A stretch of 5,865 nucleotides of DNA from Candidatus Avipropionibacterium avicola. GTDB lineage: Bacteria > Actinomycetota > Actinomycetes > Propionibacteriales > Propionibacteriaceae. The position numbers and the translations under genes were made by a program. The first letter of the stretch is position 1. Every line of letters starts with the position of its first letter. Of the stretch, positions 1 to 5,360 are shown piece by piece. The stretch covers positions 1 through 5,865 of the forward strand of contig DVLP01000199.1 in the NCBI GenBank assembly GCA_018715445.1, given 5' to 3'. The notes under the pieces are model-generated. The model had not been told where the DNA came from. It did no database searches and worked only from the letters and a program-made list of their open reading frames with translations.

Positions 1-508
1 GGTGCGGTGCCTCGAACCAGACACTGGTCCGACGGTCGGCGGCGATCTCGGCCAAGCGACGCCTGCGCTCCCCCTGCTTGCGCGGCGCGAAGCCCTCGAA
101 GCTGAACCGGTCCACCGGCAGACCGGACACCGCGAGCGCGGCGAGCACCGCCGAGGGGCCGGGGACCGCCGTCACCCGGACACCGGCCGCGATGGCCGCC
201 GACACCAACCGGTAGCCGGGGTCCGAGACCGACGGCATCCCGGCATCGGTGACCAGCACGACCCGGCGCCCGGCCTCCAGATCGGCGACCAGGCCCGGGG
301 TCCTGGCGGCCTCGTTGCCCTCGAAGTAGGACACGATCGAGGCGTCGATCCGCATGTCGAGTCGCTGCAGCAGACCCTGCAACCGACGGGTGTCCTCGGC
401 CGCGACCACGTCGGCGCCGGCGAGCTCGGCACGCAGTCGGGGCGAGGCGTCCTCGACGTCGCCGATCGGGGTGCCGGCCAGGACGAGGACTCCACAGGTG
501 TCGGACAT
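1..508 (-). CDS. rsmI: RsmI, 16S rRNA (cytidine(1402)-2'-O)-methyltransferase, N-terminal part (cut by window edge)
   Basis: The enzyme transfers a methyl group from S-adenosylmethionine to the 2'-O of C1402 of 16S rRNA in the 30S decoding centre; RsmH makes the N4 methylation of the same base. The visible 169 residues, read from the minus strand, follow the family pattern: ATPIG-like turn (LAGTPIGD, residues 10-17), AAEDTRR (36-42), the NE pair (65-66), [15 protein letters not shown] (88-102), [11 protein letters not shown] (115-125), [16 protein letters not shown] (129-144) and the start of the FYESPHR motif as WFEAPH (164-169). About 100-120 C-terminal residues should lie beyond position 1. 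ATG at 508-506 is chosen because an in-frame TGA lies five codons upstream. The only other start in that space is a GTG at 520-518. A short GGAG sits very close to the ATG, so the ribosome binding site is weak. The gene is divergent from pmt. The Met in DAGMP, where many bacteria have Thr, is common in actinobacteria as I recall. Confidence 0.95.
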   Translation of the reverse strand, partial: MSDTCGVLVLAGTPIGDVEDASPRLRAELAGADVVAAEDTRRLQGLLQRLDMRIDASIVSYFEGNEAARTPGLVADLEAGRRVVLVTDAGMPSVSDPGYRLVSAAIAAGVRVTAVPGPSAVLAALAVSGLPVDRFSFEGFAPRKQGERRRRLAEIAADRRTSVWFEAPH

Positions 509-529
509 GGCTCCATTCACTCACATCCA

Positions 530-583
530 CCCCTCGACGGGCTCGGGGGACGTGAGGAGGCCCCTCGACGGGCTCGGGGGACG
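530..583. repeat. Two perfect copies of a 23-bp palindromic intergenic repeat
   Basis: The 23 bases at 530-552 are repeated exactly at 561-583, giving a period of 31 bp with 8 unrelated bases between. The first 20 bases of the unit are CCCCTCGACGGGCTCGGGGG. Each copy can fold: CCCTCGA pairs with TCGGGGG (7 bp including one G-T wobble) around the 5-base loop CGGGC. The core resembles the TTCGACGGGCTCAGG-like repeats scattered between genes in many actinobacterial genomes; that likeness is from memory, not a search. The copies lie between the divergent rsmI and pmt starts, so they may affect either gene's transcription or transcript end, or may be passive. Confidence 0.85.
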
Positions 584-607
584 GAGAGTCCAAGGCCCGG
601 GGGCGAC

Positions 608-626
608 GACACGGGCTCGGGGACGG
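608..626. repeat. Decayed third copy of the intergenic palindromic repeat
   Basis: ACGGGCTCGGGGACGG at 611-626 matches the right two-thirds of the 23-bp repeat with one G deleted from the G run. The left arm is degraded to CGACAC. It lies 43 bp after the equivalent base in the second copy and covers the place where the -35 box of the pmt promoter would be expected. Confidence 0.6.
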
Positions 627-637
627 AAGGGCACGCA

Positions 638-650
638 TAGGATGGCCGCC
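638..650 (+). promoter_or_regulatory. Putative leaderless-type promoter of pmt
   Basis: TAGGAT at 638-643 fits the actinobacterial -10 pattern TANNNT. It is followed by exactly seven bases (GGCCGCC) and then GTG at 651. That spacing would place the transcription start on the G of the GTG, giving an mRNA without a leader. No convincing -35 box is seen upstream. The same geometry recurs upstream of the gene at 4229. The competing reading is an SD-led start at ATG 642, with GGAAGGG at 625-631 ten bases upstream. Both cannot be used from this promoter, because ATG 642 overlaps the -10 box. Confidence 0.55.
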
Positions 651-2276
651 GTGACAGCGACCGCCCCCGCTCCCGCGAGCGCCCACCGGCATCGTGGCGC
701 AGCCCGTCGACTGAAGGATCTGTCAGCGGTCGAGCTGCTCTCCGACCCGATGCCGACCGACCGGTTGTGGGGTTGGATCGTGGCGATCGCCATCACCCTC
801 ACCGCGTTCGGCATGCGCCTGGTCGGCCTGGCCACCCCCAAGTACCTCGTCTTCGACGAGACGTACTACCCCAAGGACGCCTGGACGCTGCGCCAGTTCG
901 GTTACGAGACCGAGTGGCCCGACGGCGACATCGTCAACCCCCAGATCGCGGCCGGCATCACCGACCAGTACAGCGACCAGGCCTCGTTCGTGGTCCATCC
1001 GCCGCTGGGCAAGTGGCTGATCGCGGCCGGGGAGCAGCTGTTCGGGATGAACGCGTTCGGCTGGCGGTTCCCGTCGCTGGTGTTCGGCTGCCTGACGCTG
1101 CTGGTCGTGATCCGGTTGGTGCGTCGGCTCTCCCGCAGCACCATGATCGGCGCCCTGGCCGGGATCCTGCTGATGTTCGACGGGCTCAGCTTCGTGATGG
1201 CCCGGATCGGTCTGCTGGACGGGTTCCTGGCGTTCTTCCTGATGGCGGCCGTGGCCTGCCTGCTGATCGACCGTGACTGGTCACGGGCACGGTTGGCGCG
1301 TCACCTCGTCGCCCGTCGGATCCCTGACCTGCAAGGACAGTACGGACCGTGGCAGTGGCTGCGGCCCTGGCGGATCGCCGCCGGTCTGCTCTTCGGTCTG
1401 GCCTGCGGCGTCAAGTGGAACGGGCTGTACGTGTTGGCCGCCTTCGCCCTGCTGAGCCTGGCCTGGGACATCGGGGCCCGCAAGCTGGCCGGCGCGGGGA
1501 TCAACTCGTGGCGTGGCCTGATCCTCGACGGCGTGCCCGCCTTCCTCTCGCTGGTCGTGGTCGCCCTCGGCTCCTACATCGCCACCTGGAGCGGCTGGTT
1601 GGCGACCACGGGGGGCCACTCCCGCGACTGGGCCGAGCAGAACCCCGACGCCACCTCCGTACGACTCCTGGGTGGTCCGTTGGCCTCGTTGTGGCACTAC
1701 CACCGCGAGATCTTCTCGTTCCACAACGGTGAATACATCCGCAATGCCGAGCACCCGTACGACGCCCACCCGATGGGGTGGCTGGTGATGGCCCGCCCGA
1801 TCGGCATCGACGCGGTCAATGACATCCCGGCCGGCCAGGACGGTTGCCCGACCACGGCCGAGAGGTGCCTCCAGGTGATCAGCGGCTCCGGGACGCCGGT
1901 GTTGTGGTGGATGGCCCTGGTCGCCCTGGTCTGTGCCGCGTTCTTCTGGATCGGCACCCGGGACTGGCGCTTCGGCGTCCCGATCGTCGGGGTGCTGTCC
2001 AACTGGATCCCGTGGTTCTTCGTGGCCGACCGCCCCCAGTTCTTCTTCTACGCGATCACGATCGTGCCGTTCTCGGTGATGGCCCTCGCCCTGTGCCTGG
2101 GCAAGGTGCTGGGCGAACCCGATGCCGGTGAGCGACGCAAGCTCGGCGGTTTCGTGGTCGGCGCGGTCCTCGCCCTGGTGGGGGCCAACTTCACCTTCAT
2201 GTATCCGATCCTCACCGATCGGGTGATCACCTACCAGCAGTGGATCCTGCGGATGTGGTTCGCCTCCTGGATCTGA
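651..2276 (+). CDS. pmt: Protein O-mannosyltransferase, GT39 family (actinobacterial Pmt, Rv1002c-like)
   Basis: This multi-pass membrane enzyme moves mannose from polyprenyl-phosphate-mannose to Ser/Thr of proteins leaving through Sec, acting on the outer face of the membrane. Numbering from ATG 642 (544 aa): a basic cytoplasmic N-terminus, TM1 near 43-64, then the catalytic acidic pair Asp72-Glu73 in LVFDETYYPKDAW, HPPLGKWL (119-126), MFDGLSFVMARIGLLDGFLAFF (178-199), CGVKWNGLYVLAAF (255-268), HPMGWLVMARPIGID (376-390), several further TM segments, and a C-terminus ending WFASWI, typical of the actinobacterial enzymes. Its length is a little above that of the M. tuberculosis protein. The fold resembles GT-C enzymes, but the DE pair and HPPLGK favour Pmt over other GT-C families. 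GTG 651 (541 aa) is chosen because a TANNNT -10 box ends seven bases before it; ATG 642 is the alternative and adds MAA. The gene is divergent from rsmI, as in mycobacteria. Nothing appears truncated. Confidence 0.93.
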   Translation: MTATAPAPASAHRHRGAARRLKDLSAVELLSDPMPTDRLWGWIVAIAITLTAFGMRLVGLATPKYLVFDETYYPKDAWTLRQFGYETEWPDGDIVNPQIAAGITDQYSDQASFVVHPPLGKWLIAAGEQLFGMNAFGWRFPSLVFGCLTLLVVIRLVRRLSRSTMIGALAGILLMFDGLSFVMARIGLLDGFLAFFLMAAVACLLIDRDWSRARLARHLVARRIPDLQGQYGPWQWLRPWRIAAGLLFGLACGVKWNGLYVLAAFALLSLAWDIGARKLAGAGINSWRGLILDGVPAFLSLVVVALGSYIATWSGWLATTGGHSRDWAEQNPDATSVRLLGGPLASLWHYHREIFSFHNGEYIRNAEHPYDAHPMGWLVMARPIGIDAVNDIPAGQDGCPTTAERCLQVISGSGTPVLWWMALVALVCAAFFWIGTRDWRFGVPIVGVLSNWIPWFFVADRPQFFFYAITIVPFSVMALALCLGKVLGEPDAGERRKLGGFVVGAVLALVGANFTFMYPILTDRVITYQQWILRMWFASWI

Positions 2277-2293
2277 TTCAGCGGATGAATCAG
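2273..2293 (+). terminator. Hairpin over the pmt stop codon, possible terminator or 3'-end structure
   Basis: Perfect 8-base arms CTGATTCA (2273-2280) and TGAATCAG (2286-2293) flank a 5-base loop GCGGA. The left arm contains the pmt TGA stop (2274-2276). There is no following T tract, so this is not a classical intrinsic terminator. U-tract-less hairpins are often proposed as 3' ends in actinobacteria. It could instead protect the mRNA end or be incidental. Confidence 0.45.
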
Positions 2294-2297
2294 GACC

Positions 2298-2330
2298 GTC
2301 CACAACGGTTTGGTCTCCGGTCCACAACGG
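2298..2330. repeat. Direct repeat GTCCACAACGG x2 at 22-bp spacing
   Basis: GTCCACAACGG occurs at 2298-2308 and again at 2320-2330, exactly 22 bp apart, about two turns of DNA. Bases after each copy are also similar (TTTGGT and CTTTGTTG). Each copy has weak internal symmetry (CCGT...ACGG in the first, CCG...CGG in the second). The pair lies 60-97 bp upstream of the -10 box of the solute-binding protein gene. Spacing of two turns suits a regulator binding side by side on one face, but no regulator is in view. Confidence 0.55.
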
Positions 2331-2340
2331 CTTTGTTGCG

Positions 2341-2353
2341 ACCGCATTGCGGT
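2341..2353. promoter_or_regulatory. Perfect 13-bp palindrome, candidate operator
   Basis: ACCGCA (2341-2346) and TGCGGT (2348-2353) are perfect inverted arms around a single central T. The symmetry extends two more positions if a G-T pair at 2340/2354 is allowed, then C-G at 2339/2355. It sits 36 bp upstream of the -10 box at 2390, near where the -35 region begins. As RNA it would make a hairpin with a 3-base loop but no T tract, so operator is favoured over terminator. Function is inferred. Confidence 0.4.
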
Positions 2354-2389
2354 TGGGACACGACCTGGGTCAGCGCCCGGAACGGCCCC

Positions 2390-2395
2390 TACAGT
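2390..2395 (+). promoter_or_regulatory. Putative -10 box for the solute-binding protein gene
   Basis: TACAGT fits TANNNT. A start of transcription about seven bases on, near 2402, would leave a leader of about 43 bases containing the Shine-Dalgarno at 2427-2433. No good -35 box is found at 16-19 bp spacing; TTGGGA at 2353 is 31 bp away and too far. Confidence 0.4.
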
Positions 2396-2426
2396 CGAGC
2401 GTCGAGACCAGTGCATCCCCGAGTCC

Positions 2427-2433
2427 GAGGAGG
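2427..2433 (+). promoter_or_regulatory. Ribosome binding site GAGGAGG
   Basis: GAGGAGG is a near-complete complement to the 16S rRNA 3' end. It ends 11 bases before GTG 2445, slightly longer than ideal. It is the only strong Shine-Dalgarno in the gap and decides the start of the next gene, as no other in-frame start codon gives a signal peptide. Confidence 0.7.
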
Positions 2434-2444
2434 ACCACGTCCCC

Positions 2445-4169
2445 GTGCTGGGCACTTCCCGACCTCGCTGGACCCGACCCGGGTGGACCGGATCGCGCGC
2501 TGGTGCCCTCGCAGTCGTGCTGGCCCTCGCGGTGGCCCTGTTCGGCTGCCTGGCCCTACCGGGCAGCAACCCCGACCGGGCAGGCTCGCCCGCTGTCGGT
2601 CCGGCGACCGGCGACACCAACCCGGCGCTGCGCGGCCAGCTGAAGGACGGCGGCGAGCTCCGGATCGCGATGACCGGGCGGCCCGCCGAGTGGAACCCGT
2701 GGCACCGTGACGCCACCTGGTCCACTGCGGTCGAGGCCCTGGACCCGGTGCTGCCCCACTACTGGACCTCCGACGAGCACGGCGTGCTGTCGCGCGATCC
2801 GCACTACCTGGCGGGCGAGGAGGTCGTCAGCACCGATCCGTTGGTGGTGCGGCTGCGACTCAACCCGGCCGCGGTGTGGGCGGACGGGCATCCGATGACC
2901 TGGGAGGACATCGCCGCACCCCTGACTGCCTGCCGGACCGACCTGACCGCCGACGGCCCGGCGCTCGGGCTCGCCCGCGCCGCCACCGTGCTGCCGTGCG
3001 CCGACACGGTCGGGCCGAGCCGGATCGCCGGTGTCGAACGCGGCGGTGACGAGCACGAGGCGGTGATCTCCTTCACCGGGGCCTACCCGCAGTGGCGTGA
3101 TCTGGTCTCGGCTCCGGGCCGGGCCGAGCTGTTCGCCGATCCGACCGGGTTCAGCTGGACACACCCCGACGTACGGGCCCAGGCCGGACCGTTCGTGGTC
3201 GAGCAGTGGGACCCCGCCACCGGTGTGCTCAGCGAACGCCGCAACGCCCGCTGGTGGGGCGAGCCCGCCGTGCTCGACCGACTGACCTTCCGCTGGGTGC
3301 CCACGGCTCTGCAGGCCCGCGCCTTCGTCAACAACGAGGTCGACGTGGTGGCGACCGGGCTGGGCACGTCGGCGGCGGCCAAGGTGTTGGGGGTGGCCGA
3401 CGGTGCGATCCGGACCTGCCCCGGTCAGGCCCAACGCACGCTGGTGTTCCGCCAGGACGGCCTGTTGGCCTCGGCCGACCTGCGCCGGGCCGTCGCCCTG
3501 GCCGTGGACCGCGACACCCTCGCCTCGCTCGACGTCGGCGGCACCGGGTCGGACTCCTCACCGATCCACAACCGCTTCCTCGCTCCGTCCGAGCCGGGCC
3601 ATCGCGACAACAGCGCGGCGTTGGGACCCCTCGGTGACACCGACGCGGCGCGACGGCTGTTGGCCGCCGACGGCTGGTCCGACGATCCCGTACGGCGTCG
3701 CGGAGGCACGGAGCTGCGGTTGGAGTACCTGTGGTCCACCGACGACCCGGTCGGTGCCCAGGACGCCCGGGCCCTGCAGGCTCAGTTGGGCGCGGTTGGC
3801 ATCGGTCTGGTCCCGGTCGAGGTGGGTGCAGCCGAGTTCGCCGCGCGGGTCCGGGCCGGCGACTTCGAGCTCGCGGCACTGAACCTGCCGGCCGGGGTGC
3901 GGCCCGAGCTGTGGTTCCGTTCCGACAGCGCGGTGAACCTGACCGGGGTCGGCGACGCCCAGCTGGACGCCTGGCTCGACCAGCTCGGGGCGGGCCCACG
4001 CCTCGAGGCGGAGACCGCCAACCGGGTGGACGAGTGGTTGTGGGCCGAGGCGGTCACCCTGCCGCTGTACGTGGTGCCCGATGCGGTCGGCACCCGCGCC
4101 TCGGTGGCCAACTACGGCGCCAGCGGACGGGCCAGCGTCCGGTGGGACGTGGTCGGCTTCCTGCGCTGA
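2445..4169 (+). CDS. Lipoprotein ABC-transporter solute-binding protein, family 5 (peptide/nickel type)
   Basis: This is an extracytoplasmic, membrane-anchored receptor expected to deliver a ligand, usually a peptide, to an ABC permease. From GTG 2445 it is 574 aa, normal for the family. Residues 1-34 are a lipoprotein signal: an Arg-rich n-region (R6, R8, R11, R18), a hydrophobic core (about 19-33) and lipobox LFGC with Cys35. A G/P/A/S/T-rich linker follows (36-62), then the SBP_bac_5 body: GELRIAMTGRPAEWNPW (about 70-86), AVWADGHPMTWEDI (143-156), GPFVVEQWDP (248-257), RNARWWG, and ADLRRAVALAVDRDTL (344-359), the usual hinge-side helix. Cys163 and Cys185 lie close enough in sequence to form a disulfide; Cys325 is a third. 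No permease or ATPase gene lies within the window, so it is an orphan here and the ligand cannot be named. It resembles the widespread actinobacterial 'ABC transporter family substrate-binding protein' group. The gene has its own -10 box and Shine-Dalgarno. Confidence 0.88.
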   Translation: MLGTSRPRWTRPGWTGSRAGALAVVLALAVALFGCLALPGSNPDRAGSPAVGPATGDTNPALRGQLKDGGELRIAMTGRPAEWNPWHRDATWSTAVEALDPVLPHYWTSDEHGVLSRDPHYLAGEEVVSTDPLVVRLRLNPAAVWADGHPMTWEDIAAPLTACRTDLTADGPALGLARAATVLPCADTVGPSRIAGVERGGDEHEAVISFTGAYPQWRDLVSAPGRAELFADPTGFSWTHPDVRAQAGPFVVEQWDPATGVLSERRNARWWGEPAVLDRLTFRWVPTALQARAFVNNEVDVVATGLGTSAAAKVLGVADGAIRTCPGQAQRTLVFRQDGLLASADLRRAVALAVDRDTLASLDVGGTGSDSSPIHNRFLAPSEPGHRDNSAALGPLGDTDAARRLLAADGWSDDPVRRRGGTELRLEYLWSTDDPVGAQDARALQAQLGAVGIGLVPVEVGAAEFAARVRAGDFELAALNLPAGVRPELWFRSDSAVNLTGVGDAQLDAWLDQLGAGPRLEAETANRVDEWLWAEAVTLPLYVVPDAVGTRASVANYGASGRASVRWDVVGFLR

Positions 4170-4204
4170 TCGGCTGGTGCCTGATCGGCTGGGGCCTGAT
4201 CGGG
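4166..4204 (+). repeat. 15-bp tandem repeat across a stop codon, giving three in-frame stops
   Basis: CTGATCGGCTGGTGC (4166-4180) is followed by CTGATCGGCTGGGGC (4181-4195) and the partial unit CTGATCGGG (4196-4204). The first unit contains the TGA stop of the solute-binding protein gene (4167-4169). Because the period is five codons, TGA recurs in the same frame at 4182-4184 and 4197-4199. It looks like slippage duplication of the gene's end, and any readthrough would stop within ten codons. Confidence 0.85.
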
Positions 4205-4215
4205 TCGCCGCGACG

Positions 4216-4228
4216 TACGCTCGGGCAG
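4216..4228 (+). promoter_or_regulatory. Putative leaderless-type promoter of the coiled-coil protein gene
   Basis: TACGCT at 4216-4221 fits TANNNT and is followed by seven bases (CGGGCAG) and GTG at 4229, the same geometry as at pmt. No Shine-Dalgarno is present before the GTG. No clear -35 box is seen. A promoter this close to the start suggests the gene is transcribed separately from the solute-binding protein gene 59 bases upstream. Confidence 0.6.
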
Positions 4229-5260
4229 GTGGACCTCGAGACCGCGACCGCAGAGCTGTACGGGCTGGCGCCCGAGGAGTTCGTCGCCCGCCGTACGGCG
4301 TTGGTACGACAGGCACGGACCGCCAAGGACCGTGCTCTGGCGCAACGGATCCAAGCGTTGGCCCGGCCCACCCGATCGGCCTGGCTGGTCAATCTGGTCG
4401 CCCGCCACCAACCCGAGGTGCTGGCCGAGCTCTTCGAGCTGGCCGAGCTGCTCGCCGAGGGGATGCGCACCGTCTCCGGGCCCGAGCTGCAGCAGCTCAC
4501 CCGCCAGCGCAACACCGTCGTGGCCGGGCTGACCCGGACCGCAATCGGACTCGGCCACCAGCAGGGCCACCGGGCCAGCGAGTCGACCCGCCAGGAGATC
4601 AACGACACCTTCACCGCGGCCCTGGCTGACCCGGACACCGCCGAGCTGGTCCGCTCGGGCACGCTCACCCGCGCCGTCCGCTGGTCCGGCTTCGGGTTGC
4701 CCGGGGTCGATGCCCGGACCGCGACCCCACCGGAGCCCAATGACACCGACCAGGACACCGGCCGGGACACCGGCCAGGACTCCGACGAGGACGACACCGG
4801 CGGCGCCGAGGTGGTCGATCTCGAGCCCCGCCGACGGGCGGCCGACCGGGAGCGACTCCGGGTCGAGTTGGAGCGGTCCCGGTCCCGATGGGCATCGGCC
4901 AGCACCCGGCACCAACGCCTCACCGACCAGCTCGCCGAGCTCACCGACCGGGTCGAGCGGGCCGCCGAGCTCGTGCGGACGGCGCAGGAGCAGGCCAGTG
5001 ACGCCCAACGGGAGGCCCGCGCTGCGCAGGACCGGGTCCGTGAGTGTGAACGCGCCCTCGAGGCCGCTCGATCGGCCTGCACCGCTCTGGTCGCGACCGC
5101 GGAACGGGCCGACCACGAGCTCTCCGAGAGCGTCGGCCGCCTGCGACGCGAGCGTGACCGGGACGCCTCCGTACGGGAACAACTCGGTGAAGCCGAGCAG
5201 GCCCTGGCGGCAGCCGAACGTGATGTGGATCGCGCCGAGAGTGCGTGGGAGGAAAAGTGA
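4229..5260 (+). CDS. Uncharacterised actinobacterial protein with N-terminal domain, acidic linker and C-terminal coiled coil
   Basis: The product is 343 aa, soluble by appearance (no signal peptide or membrane segment), and its function is unknown. Residues 1-160 form a helical domain with motifs I recall from a conserved hypothetical family in actinobacteria: ELYGLAPEEFVARRTALVRQAR (9-30), ARPTRSAWLVNLVAR (45-59) and LTRQRNTVVAGL. Residues 171-192 are an acidic low-complexity linker made of four-residue repeats. Residues about 200-343 are rich in Glu, Arg, Ala and Gln with a heptad-like pattern, a long coiled coil; the chain ends in WEEK. Possible roles include scaffold or DNA/nucleoid-associated protein, but nothing in the sequence decides this. 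GTG 4229 is chosen because the homologous start region (DLETATAELYGL) begins there and a -10 box precedes it by seven bases. The frame stays open far upstream, but only as a shadow of the preceding gene. The gene has its own promoter, and a 100-base gap separates it from the exporter gene. Confidence 0.8.
   Translation: MDLETATAELYGLAPEEFVARRTALVRQARTAKDRALAQRIQALARPTRSAWLVNLVARHQPEVLAELFELAELLAEGMRTVSGPELQQLTRQRNTVVAGLTRTAIGLGHQQGHRASESTRQEINDTFTAALADPDTAELVRSGTLTRAVRWSGFGLPGVDARTATPPEPNDTDQDTGRDTGQDSDEDDTGGAEVVDLEPRRRAADRERLRVELERSRSRWASASTRHQRLTDQLAELTDRVERAAELVRTAQEQASDAQREARAAQDRVRECERALEAARSACTALVATAERADHELSESVGRLRRERDRDASVREQLGEAEQALAAAERDVDRAESAWEEK
4739..4786 (+). repeat. 12-bp in-frame repeat coding for an acidic (Q/R)DTG linker
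   Basis: Four 12-bp units run in frame and code for NDTD, QDTG, RDTG and QDSD. The two central units, CAGGACACCGGC (4751-4762) and CGGGACACCGGC (4763-4774), differ at one base. The outer two are more diverged. It forms the flexible Asp-rich linker between the two halves of the coiled-coil protein and is a likely site of length variation between strains. Confidence 0.75.
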
Positions 5261-5282
5261 CTGGTGTGCCACCGAGGCAACC

Positions 5283-5306
5283 CGGTACCGTTCTTCAGGT
5301 CCGGAC
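5283..5306 (+). promoter_or_regulatory. Putative promoter with two 8-bp palindromes upstream of the MFS exporter gene
   Basis: TACCGT at 5286-5291 fits a -10 box and would start transcription near 5298, leaving a leader of about 60 bases. The box overlaps the perfect palindrome CGGTACCG (5283-5290). A second perfect palindrome, GTCCGGAC (5299-5306), sits at the expected transcription start. Symmetric sites over a -10 box fit repressor control, which is common for drug exporters, but no regulator gene is in view. Short GC-rich palindromes also arise by chance, and no clear -35 box is present. Confidence 0.35.
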
Positions 5307-5360
5307 GGCAAGGTCGCCACTTCCCAGACCCGCACCACCACCGAAGAAACCCGAGATGCC

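Noticed and set aside
530..583. Repeats considered as a CRISPR array
   Set aside because: There are only two full copies separated by 8 bases, with no spacers of normal length and no cas genes.
354..650. Upstream extension of the pmt frame to 354
   Set aside because: It would overlap the rsmI coding region and the repeats, and gives low-complexity peptide without homology; known Pmt proteins begin near residue 1 of the chosen start.
1281..2327. 348-codon minus-strand open frame opposite pmt
   Set aside because: The composition is His, Asp, Gly, Gln and Arg-rich with no recognisable motif; it is a shadow of the pmt third-position GC bias.
2353..2395. TTGGGA at 2353 as a -35 box with TACAGT at 2390
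   Set aside because: The spacing of 31 bp is far beyond the usual 16-19 bp.
3731..4228. Upstream extension of the coiled-coil protein frame to 3731
   Set aside because: It lies inside the solute-binding protein gene in a different frame, giving a Gly/Arg-rich shadow peptide; the conserved protein starts at 4229.
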